From NCBI RefSeq assembly GCF_001191005.1, contig NZ_CP012201.1:5394001-5458000 (forward strand): a stretch of 64,000 nucleotides of DNA, written 5' to 3'. The DNA is from Massilia sp. NR 4-1 (GTDB taxonomy: Bacteria; Pseudomonadota; Gammaproteobacteria; Burkholderiales; Burkholderiaceae_D). This document shows positions 8,641-17,569 of this stretch, piece after piece; the stretch's first letter is position 1, and every line of letters begins with the position of its first letter. The notes beneath the pieces were generated by a model. The model worked only from the letters and a program-made list of their open reading frames with translations. It did no database searches and was not told the origin of the DNA. Made by a program: the position numbers and the translations under genes.

Positions 8641-11157
8641 TTAGTTGGCGATCACGCTGACCTTATCGACCACGAAGGAAGTCTGCAGCGACTGGTCTTC
8701 CGTCATGGAGAAGGACAGGCGCACCGTCTGGCCTTTGTAGGGCAGCAGGTTGAAGGTGCGGATCTGGAAGCCGGCGGCCGGATTCAGGTTCGAATACGTC
8801 GCCAGGGTGCCCAGCGTGGTGCCGGCGCTGTTCTTCACGCTCACCACCAGCTTGTCGTACACCACGTTGTCGGTTTCCGCGGTGTCGATATGCAGGGCGA
8901 AGCTCAGCGTGGCCGACGTCGAGGTGGCAGGGATGTTGATGTCCTGCGTCAGCGTTTCGGTCGCGGTGCTGCCATTGCCGCCCAACCAGGCGAAGCGCGT
9001 GCCTTCATACGGCGACTGGCCTTGGTGGGCGCCGATCACGCCCGTGGTGCCGGACCAGCCGGTGGTGCCGTTCTCGAAGCCGCCATTGGTCACGCGCTCG
9101 GTGCCGCCGCCGCCCGAACCCACGGTCAGCGTGGCGTTGTTTGAGGTGGCGGTGGAGGGCGGATTGGCCGCGTCGGTCACGGTGGCGTTGAAGACGGCGC
9201 CATTGTCCGCCGCCTGGGCGGTGAAGGAGTAGGTGGCCGAGGTGGCGCCGGCAACCAGGTTGCCGTTGCGGTACCACTTGTAGCTGTACGGCGAGGTGCC
9301 GCCGGACGCGCCCACGGTGAAGCTGGCGGTGCCGCCGGCCGACACGGTGATGCTGGCCGGCTGGGTGGTGATGCTGACGCCGGTGCCCGGTCCTGGGTTT
9401 TCATCCACGTCGGCGCCCACATTGATGGCCGCGTAAGCGCGCTTCACGGCGATCGCTTCCTTGGAGCCCACGCCATACAGTTCCTCGGCCGATTGCAGCA
9501 CCTTGTTGCGCGCGTCCGCATAGTTGGTGGACTGGGTGAACTTGGTCGAGTTGGCCTTGAACCAGATGCGGTAAGCCTTGTCGATGCCGATGCCAGTCAT
9601 GGCCAGCGGCTGCTTGTTCAGGTAGGAGCTGTACTTCTCGCTGCCGGAGCTGGACTCGGAACCTTGCGACAGGAAGTAGAACATGCGGTTATTCGGGCCG
9701 CTGCTGTAGTGCACGTCCAGGTTTTTGATCGAGGTGCTCCAGGCGTCAGGGCTGCGGCCGTCCTTGCTCGGCTTCCACATCCAGCGCAGCGGCTGGCCGT
9801 TCTTGGCGATCTCCTTGCCCATCTGCCAGTCGTTCAGACCGCTCGGGATGGTGGTGCCGGTGCCGCCTCCGCGCGCATAGGCTTCGGTCGACTCGCCGGC
9901 GATATCGGAGGACGATTCATTCAGACCGCCCGATTCCTGCGAATAGATCAGGCCCGAGGTGGCGTCGGTGATGCCGTGGCCCATTTCGTGGCCGATCACG
10001 TCGATCGAGCCGAGGTTGTTGAACATGCTGCCGCCGTCGCCGATGTACATGCACTTGCAGCCGCTGTCGTAGTAGGCGTTGTCGTAGGAGGTGTTGACGT
10101 GGGCGGCGATGAAGGTGGCGGTGTTCTGGCCGTCCAGCGACTGCCAGCCCAGCACGTTCTTGTGCATGTCGTAGGTGTTCATCAAGCCCCACATCGCGTT
10201 CACGGCCGCGGTCTGGCCGTTGGCGTTGGTGGTGCTGCCGCCGTTGTACTGCTGGCCATCGCCCCAGGTGTTGGTGGTATTGGTGTACACGCTGCCGGGC
10301 GACGTGCCGTGGTTGGCATTGGTGATGGCCATGCTGCCGTAAGTGCCGCCGGTACCGCGCGACGGGTCTTTCAGGCTGAAAGTGGAGCCGGACTGCGTGG
10401 TGTTGAGCGGCACGCTGCCGTTGTACTGGCTGTTGCCGGTGCCGGCCACGGTTTGCAGTGCCTTCCATTTCTTCAGCACCACGCCGTTTTTGGCGCTGAC
10501 GATGTAATCGTAGTAGACCGGATTCTGGCCTTGCAGCATGCGCACCTGTATCAGGTAGGCCAGCTCGTAGCGGTCCACCACGTCTTCCACGTCCAGCGCG
10601 TTCAGCGCGCCTTCCTGCTTGTTCGCGGCGCCAGCGGTGCGCACGGTTTTCACCACCGGATAGATCAGCAGCTCGGCGCTGGGTGGCACATGGTGCAAGC
10701 CGCCTGCGGCCAGTTCTTTGGTGACCTTGTCGATGGCGGCGGTGGCGTTCAGCGCCGGCGTGGTGTTGAAGCCGGATTTGCTGTCCTTGCCGGCATTCAG
10801 TTTGTCGCGCAGATGCGAGGCCGATTCGCTCAGGATCTCGCCGGCATCGCTGCTGACGATGACGGTCTCCGAGCCGAACACGCGCAAGCCCTTGTAGGTG
10901 TGGTTGGCGCGCGTGATGCGGGTGCCGGTCACGCCGGGATGCTGCACCGTGACCTTGTAGCCATGGTCGGCATCCAGACCGGTCTTGCCACGGCGTGCGG
11001 CCAGCTTGCTGAACAGGGCGTCGACCTGTTGCGGCGACTGGGCGCTGACGGGGGCGGCCATCACGGGCGCGGATTGAGGGGCGGCATGCACCGCTGCAGA
11101 TAGCACCATCGGCAGGGTAGCGATGGATGCGGCAAGCAGAGTCTTACGTAGATTCAT
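8641..11157 (-). CDS. Secreted M4-family metallopeptidase with Ig-like and C-terminal accessory domains
   Basis: An 838-residue thermolysin-type zinc protease. Residues 1-26 form a signal peptide (MNLRKTLLAASIATLPMVLSA). A propeptide with FTP and PepSY-like regions follows to about 230, then the catalytic domain with HEMGH at 390-394 and the downstream glutamate region GGLNESSSDIAGE. The M4 C-terminal helical domain runs to about 600. After it comes an Ig-like domain (TTQPASITVSAGGTASF, YKWYRNG) and a final beta-rich domain starting NGGFENGTTGWSG, probably for substrate or surface attachment. The start at 11157 was chosen for the signal peptide and the GGAGAAGAG ribosome site. It would digest proteins outside the cell. 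Confidence 0.93.
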   Translation of the reverse strand: MNLRKTLLAASIATLPMVLSAAVHAAPQSAPVMAAPVSAQSPQQVDALFSKLAARRGKTGLDADHGYKVTVQHPGVTGTRITRANHTYKGLRVFGSETVIVSSDAGEILSESASHLRDKLNAGKDSKSGFNTTPALNATAAIDKVTKELAAGGLHHVPPSAELLIYPVVKTVRTAGAANKQEGALNALDVEDVVDRYELAYLIQVRMLQGQNPVYYDYIVSAKNGVVLKKWKALQTVAGTGNSQYNGSVPLNTTQSGSTFSLKDPSRGTGGTYGSMAITNANHGTSPGSVYTNTTNTWGDGQQYNGGSTTNANGQTAAVNAMWGLMNTYDMHKNVLGWQSLDGQNTATFIAAHVNTSYDNAYYDSGCKCMYIGDGGSMFNNLGSIDVIGHEMGHGITDATSGLIYSQESGGLNESSSDIAGESTEAYARGGGTGTTIPSGLNDWQMGKEIAKNGQPLRWMWKPSKDGRSPDAWSTSIKNLDVHYSSGPNNRMFYFLSQGSESSSGSEKYSSYLNKQPLAMTGIGIDKAYRIWFKANSTKFTQSTNYADARNKVLQSAEELYGVGSKEAIAVKRAYAAINVGADVDENPGPGTGVSITTQPASITVSAGGTASFTVGASGGTSPYSYKWYRNGNLVAGATSATYSFTAQAADNGAVFNATVTDAANPPSTATSNNATLTVGSGGGGTERVTNGGFENGTTGWSGTTGVIGAHQGQSPYEGTRFAWLGGNGSTATETLTQDINIPATSTSATLSFALHIDTAETDNVVYDKLVVSVKNSAGTTLGTLATYSNLNPAAGFQIRTFNLLPYKGQTVRLSFSMTEDQSLQTSFVVDKVSVIAN

Positions 11158-11881
11158 CTCTTCTCCAAGGTTTTCGATATGTGGGTGTCTGGTGTGACCT
11201 GCCCGCACACTGCCGGATGGCCACCCCGGTACTTTTTCCAACGTTGGAAATCCGGGTAGGCCGCACCTTATTCCCTTCGATCGGGCGAAGTCAAAAATCT
11301 TGGAAAATTGGTCGGAAGTGCGAAAACTGTTATGGATCGGACATTTTTATCAAAAAAATGGACGCCAGTGTCTACACAAAAACAATGTATGGTGGCGCAC
11401 GATACGCGCAGCTGTCGCTTCTCCGCACAGCCTGGAGTTTGTCCTCTAAATTCGTGCTTGGCGCAACACTCTGGAGGGCTTGGCTGCATGCTTCGGTTGC
11501 TTTTTCATAATTTTGCGTTTTACACTATTTGCAGAACAACGGCGCACTGCGACCGGCTGTCATACCGATAAATGCGCGGGCTCCGCCCAACAATACAGCG
11601 CAATGAACGCCACCAGGGACGAGAAACCATGAAACCAACAGGTCAAGCTGTTCGACGCGTTATCCCCCCCAATCTGCGCCAGGCTGCGCACTCGCCGCCT
11701 GCGTAAACGCCGCCACCCGGTTCCCCAAAAAGTCCGCAATAGTCCCCGACGGCCAGCGCCCGAGGGTGACCGTATGCGTCTGCGCGTCAACCAGGGGTGG
11801 ACAGCCGCCGTGCCGTGAATCACGGAACCGGCTCGCCACTCCTATTACCGGAGCCTTGCCCCCAAAGGGCGGTGTCAAGCC
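11158..11881. other. 724-bp gene-poor region upstream of the M4 protease
   Basis: The only stretch over 300 bases without a convincing gene. The left part (to about 11400) is AT-richer than its surroundings and must hold the protease promoter and leader, including a 14-bp palindrome at 11236-11249. The right part (11560-11878) is open in two overlapping minus-strand frames; one is a 72-codon frame from a TTG at 11878 ending at 11660, with no good ribosome site and no family I can name. On the plus strand a 25-codon frame starts at 11629. A short palindrome, CCGTG-AAT-CACGG, lies at 11813-11825. I cannot assign a function to any of these. Confidence 0.5.
11236..11249. promoter_or_regulatory. 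14-bp perfect palindrome upstream of the M4 protease
   Basis: TTCCAACGTTGGAA is fully self-complementary and centred about 86 bases before the protease start codon, on the side where its promoter or leader should be. It is a candidate operator; no regulator can be named. Confidence 0.35.
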
Positions 11882-12538
11882 ATGCTTTCCATATCTACGA
11901 AAGTTGAGCGTATTGTGAAAGAGTCGCCCTTTCTCAGTGAAGGACTGGGACGGGGTCTGATCAATCTATCGGAACTGGCGCGCCAGCTGCAGCCGCAGCT
12001 CGAAAGCGATTTATGGAAGCCGGTAGGCCAGGCCGCCGTGGTGATGGCGCTGCGCCGCGTCGCCGAGCGGCTGCCGCAGGCGGTCAACGATGAAATCGTG
12101 CTGACCCAGCGCACCGGCGAGCTGATTGCGCGCACCGACCTGATCGAATGCACCTTCGCGCTGTCCGACTACAGCAATGCATGCCACCGCCAGTTGCTGA
12201 CGCTGGCCGAAGCGCAGCACGGCACTTTTCTGACCGTCACGCGCGGCATCAGCGAATTGATGGTGATCTGCAGCCGCAGCCTGATGCCGCTGGTGGAGCA
12301 AGCCTTCCGCAGCGAGCGCCAACTGGCTCGGCTGGAAAGCCTGAACGCGGTCACGCTGTATCTGCGTCCGGACTCCTACCGCACGCCCGGCATCTTCCAC
12401 GCCATTCTGAAGAAGCTGGCCTGGGACAAGATCAACCTGGTCAACATCATCTCGACCCACACCGAGCTGACCCTGATCCTGGAAAAGGAACACACCGGCG
12501 CCGCCTTCTCGGTGCTGTCGAAGATCGCCGCGCATTAA
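11882..12538 (+). CDS. Uncharacterised protein with a C-terminal ACT-like domain
   Basis: A 218-residue soluble protein. The N-terminal 140 residues look all-helical (GLINLSELARQLQPQLESDLW, AAVVMALRRVAERLP). The last 70 residues have the beta-alpha-beta-beta-alpha-beta pattern of an ACT domain (AVTLYLRPDSYRTPGIFHAILKK, KINLVNIISTHTELTLILE), which usually binds amino acids or mediates dimers. Similar proteins are sometimes labelled aspartate-kinase-like, but no kinase domain is present. The ATG at 11882 has no strong ribosome site. A role in amino-acid-responsive regulation is only an inference. Confidence 0.55.
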   Translation: MLSISTKVERIVKESPFLSEGLGRGLINLSELARQLQPQLESDLWKPVGQAAVVMALRRVAERLPQAVNDEIVLTQRTGELIARTDLIECTFALSDYSNACHRQLLTLAEAQHGTFLTVTRGISELMVICSRSLMPLVEQAFRSERQLARLESLNAVTLYLRPDSYRTPGIFHAILKKLAWDKINLVNIISTHTELTLILEKEHTGAAFSVLSKIAAH

Positions 12539-12565
12539 ACGCAGGGATATGTGCTCCATGCGGAT

Positions 12566-12706
12566 TCAGTCCCTTCCTGTCTGCTTGCTCTTCATTGCAG
12601 CAAGCAATTCCGGAAGGGCGGTTTGAACTGTATCCCATACGATGTCGAGATTGACGGCGAAATAGCCATGGGTAATGCGGTTGCGCATGCCCCGCATGCC
12701 ACGCAG
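12566..12706 (-). pseudogene. Truncated HepT-like ribonuclease toxin (remnant)
   Basis: A 46-codon open stretch between two in-frame stops reads as the C-terminal third of a HepT (DUF86) toxin: RGMRGMRNRITHGYFAVNLD followed by IVWDTVQTALPELLAAM. It includes the RX4HXY motif (RNRITHGY) that forms the RNase active site and carries the tyrosine modified by the antitoxin. The first roughly 70 residues expected for the family are missing; an in-frame stop at 12707-12709 precedes the remnant, and there is no room before mntA. It lies directly downstream of the antitoxin gene, as in functional mntA-hepT operons, so it is a decayed partner. Confidence 0.75.
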
Positions 12707-12725
12707 TCATCCGCGCGCAGTTGAC

Positions 12726-13016
12726 TCACACCGCTTCCGCCTCTGCCAGAATAGCAGCGCGAAAGGCGGGCGGCAGCTCGGCGGGAGTTAGCAGATCAAT
12801 AGGAATCTGCAGCAATTCTTCCAGTTCCAGTTGAAGGCTGCCGAGATCGAATAGGGTGGCGCCTGGTAGCACGTCTACCAGCAGGTCCAGATCGCTGCCC
12901 TCCTTATCCCTTCCGTGCAGGGGCGAACCGAAGACGCGCGGATTGTTGGCGTGGAAGCGGCCCACGATCTCACGGATGAGTGGGCGATTGGCATCCAGGA
13001 CTGAAGATGGTTTCAT
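12726..13016 (-). CDS. mntA: MntA-type antitoxin (minimal nucleotidyltransferase)
   Basis: A 96-residue nucleotidyltransferase with the family motif GS-x(8)-GSDLDLLVD (FGSPLHGRDKEGSDLDLLVD), whose two aspartates bind magnesium. Known MntA antitoxins neutralise HepT by adding AMP units to its active-site tyrosine. All catalytic motifs are present. The downstream partner survives only as a C-terminal fragment, so the antitoxin is effectively orphaned; it could still act on a HepT elsewhere in the genome. The ATG at 13016 gives full family length. Confidence 0.85.
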   Translation of the reverse strand: MKPSSVLDANRPLIREIVGRFHANNPRVFGSPLHGRDKEGSDLDLLVDVLPGATLFDLGSLQLELEELLQIPIDLLTPAELPPAFRAAILAEAEAV

Positions 13017-13121
13017 GGCCGAACTCTGGCAGGTTTGACTTCATCATAGATCGCGATGACAAGGCTGGCAATATGCTGGCGGTAAACCAAAACAGCGCGG
13101 CCGGAGCCACGCTGTTCATGC

Positions 13122-14780
13122 CTACTTTTTATCCACGTCGCTGGAGAAGTTCAACTGAGGCGCTTCCTCGTCCTTCTTCTCTTCCGGCGGCGGGGTGCCG
13201 TAGTCGGGCGGGGCGTCGATCTTCAGTTCGATTTGTTCCTTCATATCGGTTTTCTTCTCGACCGAGACCAGGTTCGGGAAGGCGATGATCAGGGCCACCA
13301 TCAGCACCTGGATGCAGACGAAGGGAATCGCGCCCCAGTAGATTTCCGAGGTCTTCACTTCCTTCGGTGCCACCGAGCGCAGATAGAACAGGGCGAAGCC
13401 GAACGGCGGGTGCATGAAGGAGGTCTGCATGTTCACGCCCAGCAGCACGCCGAACCAGATCAGGTCGATGCCCAGCTTGTCGGCCACCGGCCCCACCAGC
13501 GGCACCAGGATGAAGGCCAGCTCGAAGAAGTCGAGGAAGAAGGCCAGCAGGAAGAACATGATGTTGACCACGATCAGGAAGCCGGTGGTGCCGCCCGGCA
13601 GGCTCGATAGCAGGTGTTCGACCCACAGGTCGCCGTTCACGCCGCGGAACACCAGGGCGAAGACGGTGGAACCGATCAGGATGAAGATCACGAAGCAGGA
13701 CAGGCGGGTGGTCGAGTTCATGGCCTGCACCAGCAGGCTCCAGGACAGGCGCCGGTTGGCAATCGCCAGGATGATGGCGCCCATGGCGCCCATGCCGCCG
13801 CCCTCGGTCGGCGTGGCCAGGCCGATGAAGATGGTGCCGAGCACCAGGAAGATCAGGGCCAGCGGCGGAATCAGCACGAACACCACTTTCTCGGCCATGC
13901 GCGAGAGCAGGCCCAGTTTCAGATAGCGGTTGGCCAGCGCCAGGGCATAGGCGCCCAGGATGCCGACCGCGCCGGCGAAGATGCCCACCTCGTCGGCCGC
14001 CGTATTCGGATGCGAGGCCGCATAGAAGTGCGCGAAGACATAGGCTGCCGCCACCGAACCGGCCGCCAGCACCAGCAGCGACACCACGCCGCTCTTGCCG
14101 TTTGGTTCGCGTAGATTGCGCGCCTCGGGCGGCAGCGCCGGCACATGGGCCGGGCGGAAGATCGACACCGCCAGCACATAACCGGCATACATGGCTGTCA
14201 GCAGCAGGCCGGGCGCGAAGGCGGCCTTGTACATATCGCCCACCGAGCGGCCCAGCTGGTCGGCCATCACGATCAGCACCAGCGAGGGCGGAATGATCTG
14301 CGCCAGCGTGCCGGAGGCGGCGATCACGCCTGAAGCGAGCTTGCGGTCGTAGCCATAGCGCAGCATCACCGGCAGCGAGATCAGGCCCATGGAAATCACC
14401 GACGCCGCCACCACGCCGGTGGTGGCCGCCAGCAGGGCGCCGACGAAGATCACGGCATAGGCCACGCCGCCGCGGATCGGGCCGAACAACTGGCCGATCG
14501 TGTCGAGCAGGTCCTCGGCCATGCCCGAGCGCTCCAGGATCAGGCCCATGAAGGTGAAGAAGGGGATGGCCAGCAGGGTGTCGTTGGCCATGATGCCGTA
14601 GATGCGGTTCGGCAGCGCCTGCAGCAGTTCGGGTTTCAGCAGTCCCAGCTCGATGCCCACCAGGCCGAAGAACAGGCCGTTGGCCGCCAGCGAGAAGGCC
14701 ACCGGAAAGCCCGACAGCAGAAACACCACCAGCGCGCCGAACATGATGGGCGCGATGTTCGCAATGATGAAAGCTTCCAT
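13122..14780 (-). CDS. dctM: TRAP transporter large permease subunit (DctM-type)
   Basis: A 552-residue inner-membrane protein with about 12 hydrophobic segments, carrying out sodium-driven uptake of an organic anion together with the small permease and a periplasmic binding protein. Family landmarks are NDTLLAIPFFTFMG, GGVAYAVIFVGALLAATTGVV and ASGTLAQIIPPSLVLIV. The protein is longer than typical DctM (about 425) because of an extra segment around residues 215-300 and a charged cytoplasmic tail from about 510 (EQIELKIDAPPDYGTPPPEE), as in the mannitol/chloroaromatic TRAP subgroup. It follows the small permease by 30 bases. The substrate is unknown, and no DctP gene is adjacent. Confidence 0.9.
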   Translation of the reverse strand: MEAFIIANIAPIMFGALVVFLLSGFPVAFSLAANGLFFGLVGIELGLLKPELLQALPNRIYGIMANDTLLAIPFFTFMGLILERSGMAEDLLDTIGQLFGPIRGGVAYAVIFVGALLAATTGVVAASVISMGLISLPVMLRYGYDRKLASGVIAASGTLAQIIPPSLVLIVMADQLGRSVGDMYKAAFAPGLLLTAMYAGYVLAVSIFRPAHVPALPPEARNLREPNGKSGVVSLLVLAAGSVAAAYVFAHFYAASHPNTAADEVGIFAGAVGILGAYALALANRYLKLGLLSRMAEKVVFVLIPPLALIFLVLGTIFIGLATPTEGGGMGAMGAIILAIANRRLSWSLLVQAMNSTTRLSCFVIFILIGSTVFALVFRGVNGDLWVEHLLSSLPGGTTGFLIVVNIMFFLLAFFLDFFELAFILVPLVGPVADKLGIDLIWFGVLLGVNMQTSFMHPPFGFALFYLRSVAPKEVKTSEIYWGAIPFVCIQVLMVALIIAFPNLVSVEKKTDMKEQIELKIDAPPDYGTPPPEEKKDEEAPQLNFSSDVDKK

Positions 14781-14810
14781 ATCTTTTATTGTCCGTTCTT
14801 GTCAGAGATT

Positions 14811-15389
14811 TCAGTTCATCTTGTTGGCAGCCTTGATCGCCTCGATTTCCTCTTCGGGGGTGGCGACCTGCTTGGAGAAGGCGCTGGCGTCGAGCTTCCC
14901 GTTGAGGAAGGCGACGCGCTTGATGATCTCGGACAGACCTTGCAGGACCATCAGAATGAAGCCGAGCGGCACCAGGATCTTGGCCGGCCACACGATCAGG
15001 CCGCCGGCATTGCTGGACATTTCGCCGCTGCGCAGCGACTCGAAGGCGAAGGGGATGCCGTAGTACAGGATCACCAGCGAGATCGGCATCAGGAACAGCA
15101 CGAAACCGAACAGGTCGATCCAGACCTGGGTGCGTTTGGAGAAGCGGCCGGCGATGACGTCGATGCGCACATGCTCGTCGCGCCGCAAGGTATGGCTGGA
15201 GGCCAGCATGAAGACGGCGGCGAACAGGTACCACTGGATTTCGAGCCAGGCGTTGGAGCTGGCGTTGAAGGCATAGCGTATCAGCGCATTGCCGGTGCAG
15301 ATGATGACGGCAAGCAGCAGCGCCCAGGAAACGGCCGCTGCGATCTTGTCGTTCAAACTATCGATTGCCCGCGAAACTGGCATGAACAT
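14811..15389 (-). CDS. dctQ: TRAP transporter small permease subunit (DctQ-type)
   Basis: A 192-residue membrane protein with four hydrophobic segments (about residues 22-42, 53-75, 92-115 and 138-162) and the DctQ signature region SSNAWLEIQWYLFAAVFMLASSHTL. It partners with the large permease encoded immediately downstream. The ATG at 15389 was chosen over a more upstream reading because GGAGGAGAC lies at the right distance before it. Neither this gene nor the next is accompanied by a binding-protein gene; the upstream neighbour is argH, 94 bases away on the same strand. Confidence 0.88.
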   Translation of the reverse strand: MFMPVSRAIDSLNDKIAAAVSWALLLAVIICTGNALIRYAFNASSNAWLEIQWYLFAAVFMLASSHTLRRDEHVRIDVIAGRFSKRTQVWIDLFGFVLFLMPISLVILYYGIPFAFESLRSGEMSSNAGGLIVWPAKILVPLGFILMVLQGLSEIIKRVAFLNGKLDASAFSKQVATPEEEIEAIKAANKMN

Positions 15390-15483
15390 TCTTGTCTCCT
15401 CCATCCTCTTCTAAGGGGCGCTGCGTTGGCGCCCAGGTTCGGGTAAATGCTTCGTGATGCCGCGTGACGGTGTGCCGCTGTAT

Positions 15484-16881
15484 TTACATGGCGAGCTGGC
15501 TCCTTACGCGAGCGATGGCGGCGCGCACCTGCTTGGGTGCGGTGCCGCCGACGTGGTCGCGCGCGGCGACCGAGCCTTCCAGCGTCAGCACGGCGAAGAC
15601 ATCCTCGCCGATCAGCGGCGAGAAGGTGCGCAGCTGGTCCAGCGACAGGTCGGCCAGGTCGCAGCCGAGGGTGTCGCAGGCGCGCACGGCGTGGGCCACG
15701 GCTTCGTGGGCGTCGCGGAAAGGCAGGCCTTTTTTCACCAGGTAGTCGGCCAGGTCGGTGGCGGTGGCATAGCCCTGCAGCGCGGCGGCGCGCATGGCGT
15801 CCGGCTTGACGCTGATGCCGCCGGCCATGTCGGCGAAGATGCGCAGGGTGTCGACCACGGTGTCGACGGTGTCGAACAGCGGTTCCTTGTCTTCCTGGTT
15901 GTCCTTGTTATAGGCCAGGGGCTGGCCCTTCATCAGGGTCAGAAGGCCCATCAGGTGGCCGTAGACGCGGCCGGTCTTGCCGCGCGCCAGTTCCGGCACG
16001 TCGGGGTTTTTCTTCTGCGGCATGATGGACGAGCCGGTGCAGAAGCGGTCGGCGATGTCGATGAAGCCCACGCGTGGGCTCATCCAGATCACCAGCTCTT
16101 CGGACATGCGCGAGACGTGCATCATGATCAGCGAGGCGGCGGCCGTGAATTCGATGGCGAAGTCGCGGTCGGAGACGGCGTCCAGCGAATTGTGGCAAAC
16201 GTCGTCGAAGCCCAGGGTTTGCGCCACGCGCAGGCGGTCGATGGGGAAGGTGGTGCCGGCCAGCGCGGCGGCGCCCAGCGGCAGGCGGTTGACGCGCTTG
16301 CGGCAGTCGGCCATGCGCTCGGCGTCGCGGCCGAACATTTCGACATAGGCCAGCATGTGGTGGCCGAAGGTGATCGGCTGCGCCACCTGCATATGGGTGA
16401 AGCCGGGCAGGATGGTGTCGGCGTTCTTTTCGGCCAGGTCGGTCAGGGCCGTGCGCAGCTGGTGCAGCAGGGCGCTGATGTCGTCGATGGCCGAGCGCAC
16501 GTACAGGCGGATATCGGTCGCCACCTGGTCGTTGCGCGAGCGGCCGGTGTGCAGGCGCTTGCCGGCGTCGCCGACCAGTTCGGTCAGGCGCTTCTCGATA
16601 TTCAGGTGGACGTCTTCCAGGTCGAGCAGCCATTCGAACTGGCCGGCGTCGATCTCCTGCGAGATCTGCGCCATGCCGCGCTGGATTTCGGCCAGGTCGG
16701 CGGCCGCGATGATGCCTTGCGCCGCCAGCATTTCAGCATGCGCCAGCGAGCCCTGGATGTCGGCTTTGGCCATGCGGTTGTCGAAAAAGACGGAAGCGGT
16801 ATAGCGTTTTACGAGGTCGGAAACAGGTTCGGAAAAGCGCGCCGACCAGGCTTCGCCTTTCTTGGAGAGTTGTGCAGTCAT
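15484..16881 (-). CDS. argH: Argininosuccinate lyase
   Basis: A 465-residue cytoplasmic enzyme that splits argininosuccinate into arginine and fumarate, the last step of arginine synthesis. The fumarase/aspartase-superfamily signature [12 protein letters not shown] is intact, and the conserved HTGRSRNDQ and [14 protein letters not shown] blocks are visible. Length is as expected (about 460). It is probably transcribed from the 139-base gap shared with the divergent NTF2-like gene. A GC hairpin without a T-run (15416-15434) lies between argH and the TRAP genes, so read-through into them is possible. Confidence 0.97.
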   Translation of the reverse strand: MTAQLSKKGEAWSARFSEPVSDLVKRYTASVFFDNRMAKADIQGSLAHAEMLAAQGIIAAADLAEIQRGMAQISQEIDAGQFEWLLDLEDVHLNIEKRLTELVGDAGKRLHTGRSRNDQVATDIRLYVRSAIDDISALLHQLRTALTDLAEKNADTILPGFTHMQVAQPITFGHHMLAYVEMFGRDAERMADCRKRVNRLPLGAAALAGTTFPIDRLRVAQTLGFDDVCHNSLDAVSDRDFAIEFTAAASLIMMHVSRMSEELVIWMSPRVGFIDIADRFCTGSSIMPQKKNPDVPELARGKTGRVYGHLMGLLTLMKGQPLAYNKDNQEDKEPLFDTVDTVVDTLRIFADMAGGISVKPDAMRAAALQGYATATDLADYLVKKGLPFRDAHEAVAHAVRACDTLGCDLADLSLDQLRTFSPLIGEDVFAVLTLEGSVAARDHVGGTAPKQVRAAIARVRSQLAM

Positions 16882-17020
16882 GATGGGGGTCCGGTTGTAC
16901 TTGAACTGATTATAAACAAGGTTGGCTTGCGGAAGGCTATTGGCGCGGCCACTGCGCTACAATGAGTTGCTGATTCAGTAATATTGCGTGGAAATTGAGG
17001 CAAAGAGGAGAGGGAAGCGG

Positions 17021-17569
17021 ATGAAGAAGATCATGTATACCTTGCTGCTGATGGCATTGGCGGCGGTGGCGGCGGCCAGCGTGGCGTGGGGCTACCGTCC
17101 GCCCCAGCCGATGCCGTCCGATGTGAACAGCATCGATAGCCTGGTGGACGCCTATTATCAGACCATGTCCGGCGGCAAAGGGCAGCCGCGCGACTGGAAC
17201 CGCTTGCGCACCCTGTTCCGCCACGACGCGCACTTGACCTCCCTGCGCCGCGACAAGGAGAGCGGCAAGCTGGTGTCGCGCATGGTCACGGTGGAGGAGT
17301 ACATCGGCGGCAGCGTGCAATACTTTAGCAAGGAAGGCTTTTACCAGACCGAGATGCGGCGCCAGGTCGACCAGTACGGCCAGATGGCCCATGTGCTGAG
17401 CAGCTATGAGGTCAAGCACGAGCGCGATGACGCCGAACCTTTCCGCCGCAGCTTGAACAGCATCCAGCTGGTGGGCGACGGCGAACGCTGGTGGATCCAG
17501 TCCGTGGTCTGGCAATCGGAGGAGGATGCCACCGCGCTGCCGCCGCAATATCTGAAGAAGCCGCAATGA
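17021..17569 (+). CDS. Exported NTF2/SnoaL-like protein
   Basis: A 182-residue protein with a signal peptide or N-terminal anchor (MKKIMYTLLLMALAAVAAASVAWG) and a mature domain with the cone-shaped NTF2-like layout: helices SIDSLVDAYYQTMSGG and DWNRLRTLF near the start, and strands ending in GDGERWWIQSVVWQSE. No catalytic residues can be assigned; such domains bind small molecules or act as enzymes. The ATG at 17021 was chosen because GAGGAGAGGGAAG precedes it. It overlaps the acetyltransferase start (ATGA), so the two are translationally coupled. Confidence 0.7.
   Translation: MKKIMYTLLLMALAAVAAASVAWGYRPPQPMPSDVNSIDSLVDAYYQTMSGGKGQPRDWNRLRTLFRHDAHLTSLRRDKESGKLVSRMVTVEEYIGGSVQYFSKEGFYQTEMRRQVDQYGQMAHVLSSYEVKHERDDAEPFRRSLNSIQLVGDGERWWIQSVVWQSEEDATALPPQYLKKPQ

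Noticed and set aside
11158..11480. A possible cyclic-di-GMP or other known riboswitch in the M4 protease leader
   Set aside because: I looked for the conserved GEMM-type core and other familiar aptamer cores on both strands and did not find a convincing match.
15416..15434. GGGCGC/GCGCCC hairpin between argH and dctQ as a terminator
   Set aside because: Short stem with no T-run on the transcribed strand, so not supported as an intrinsic terminator.
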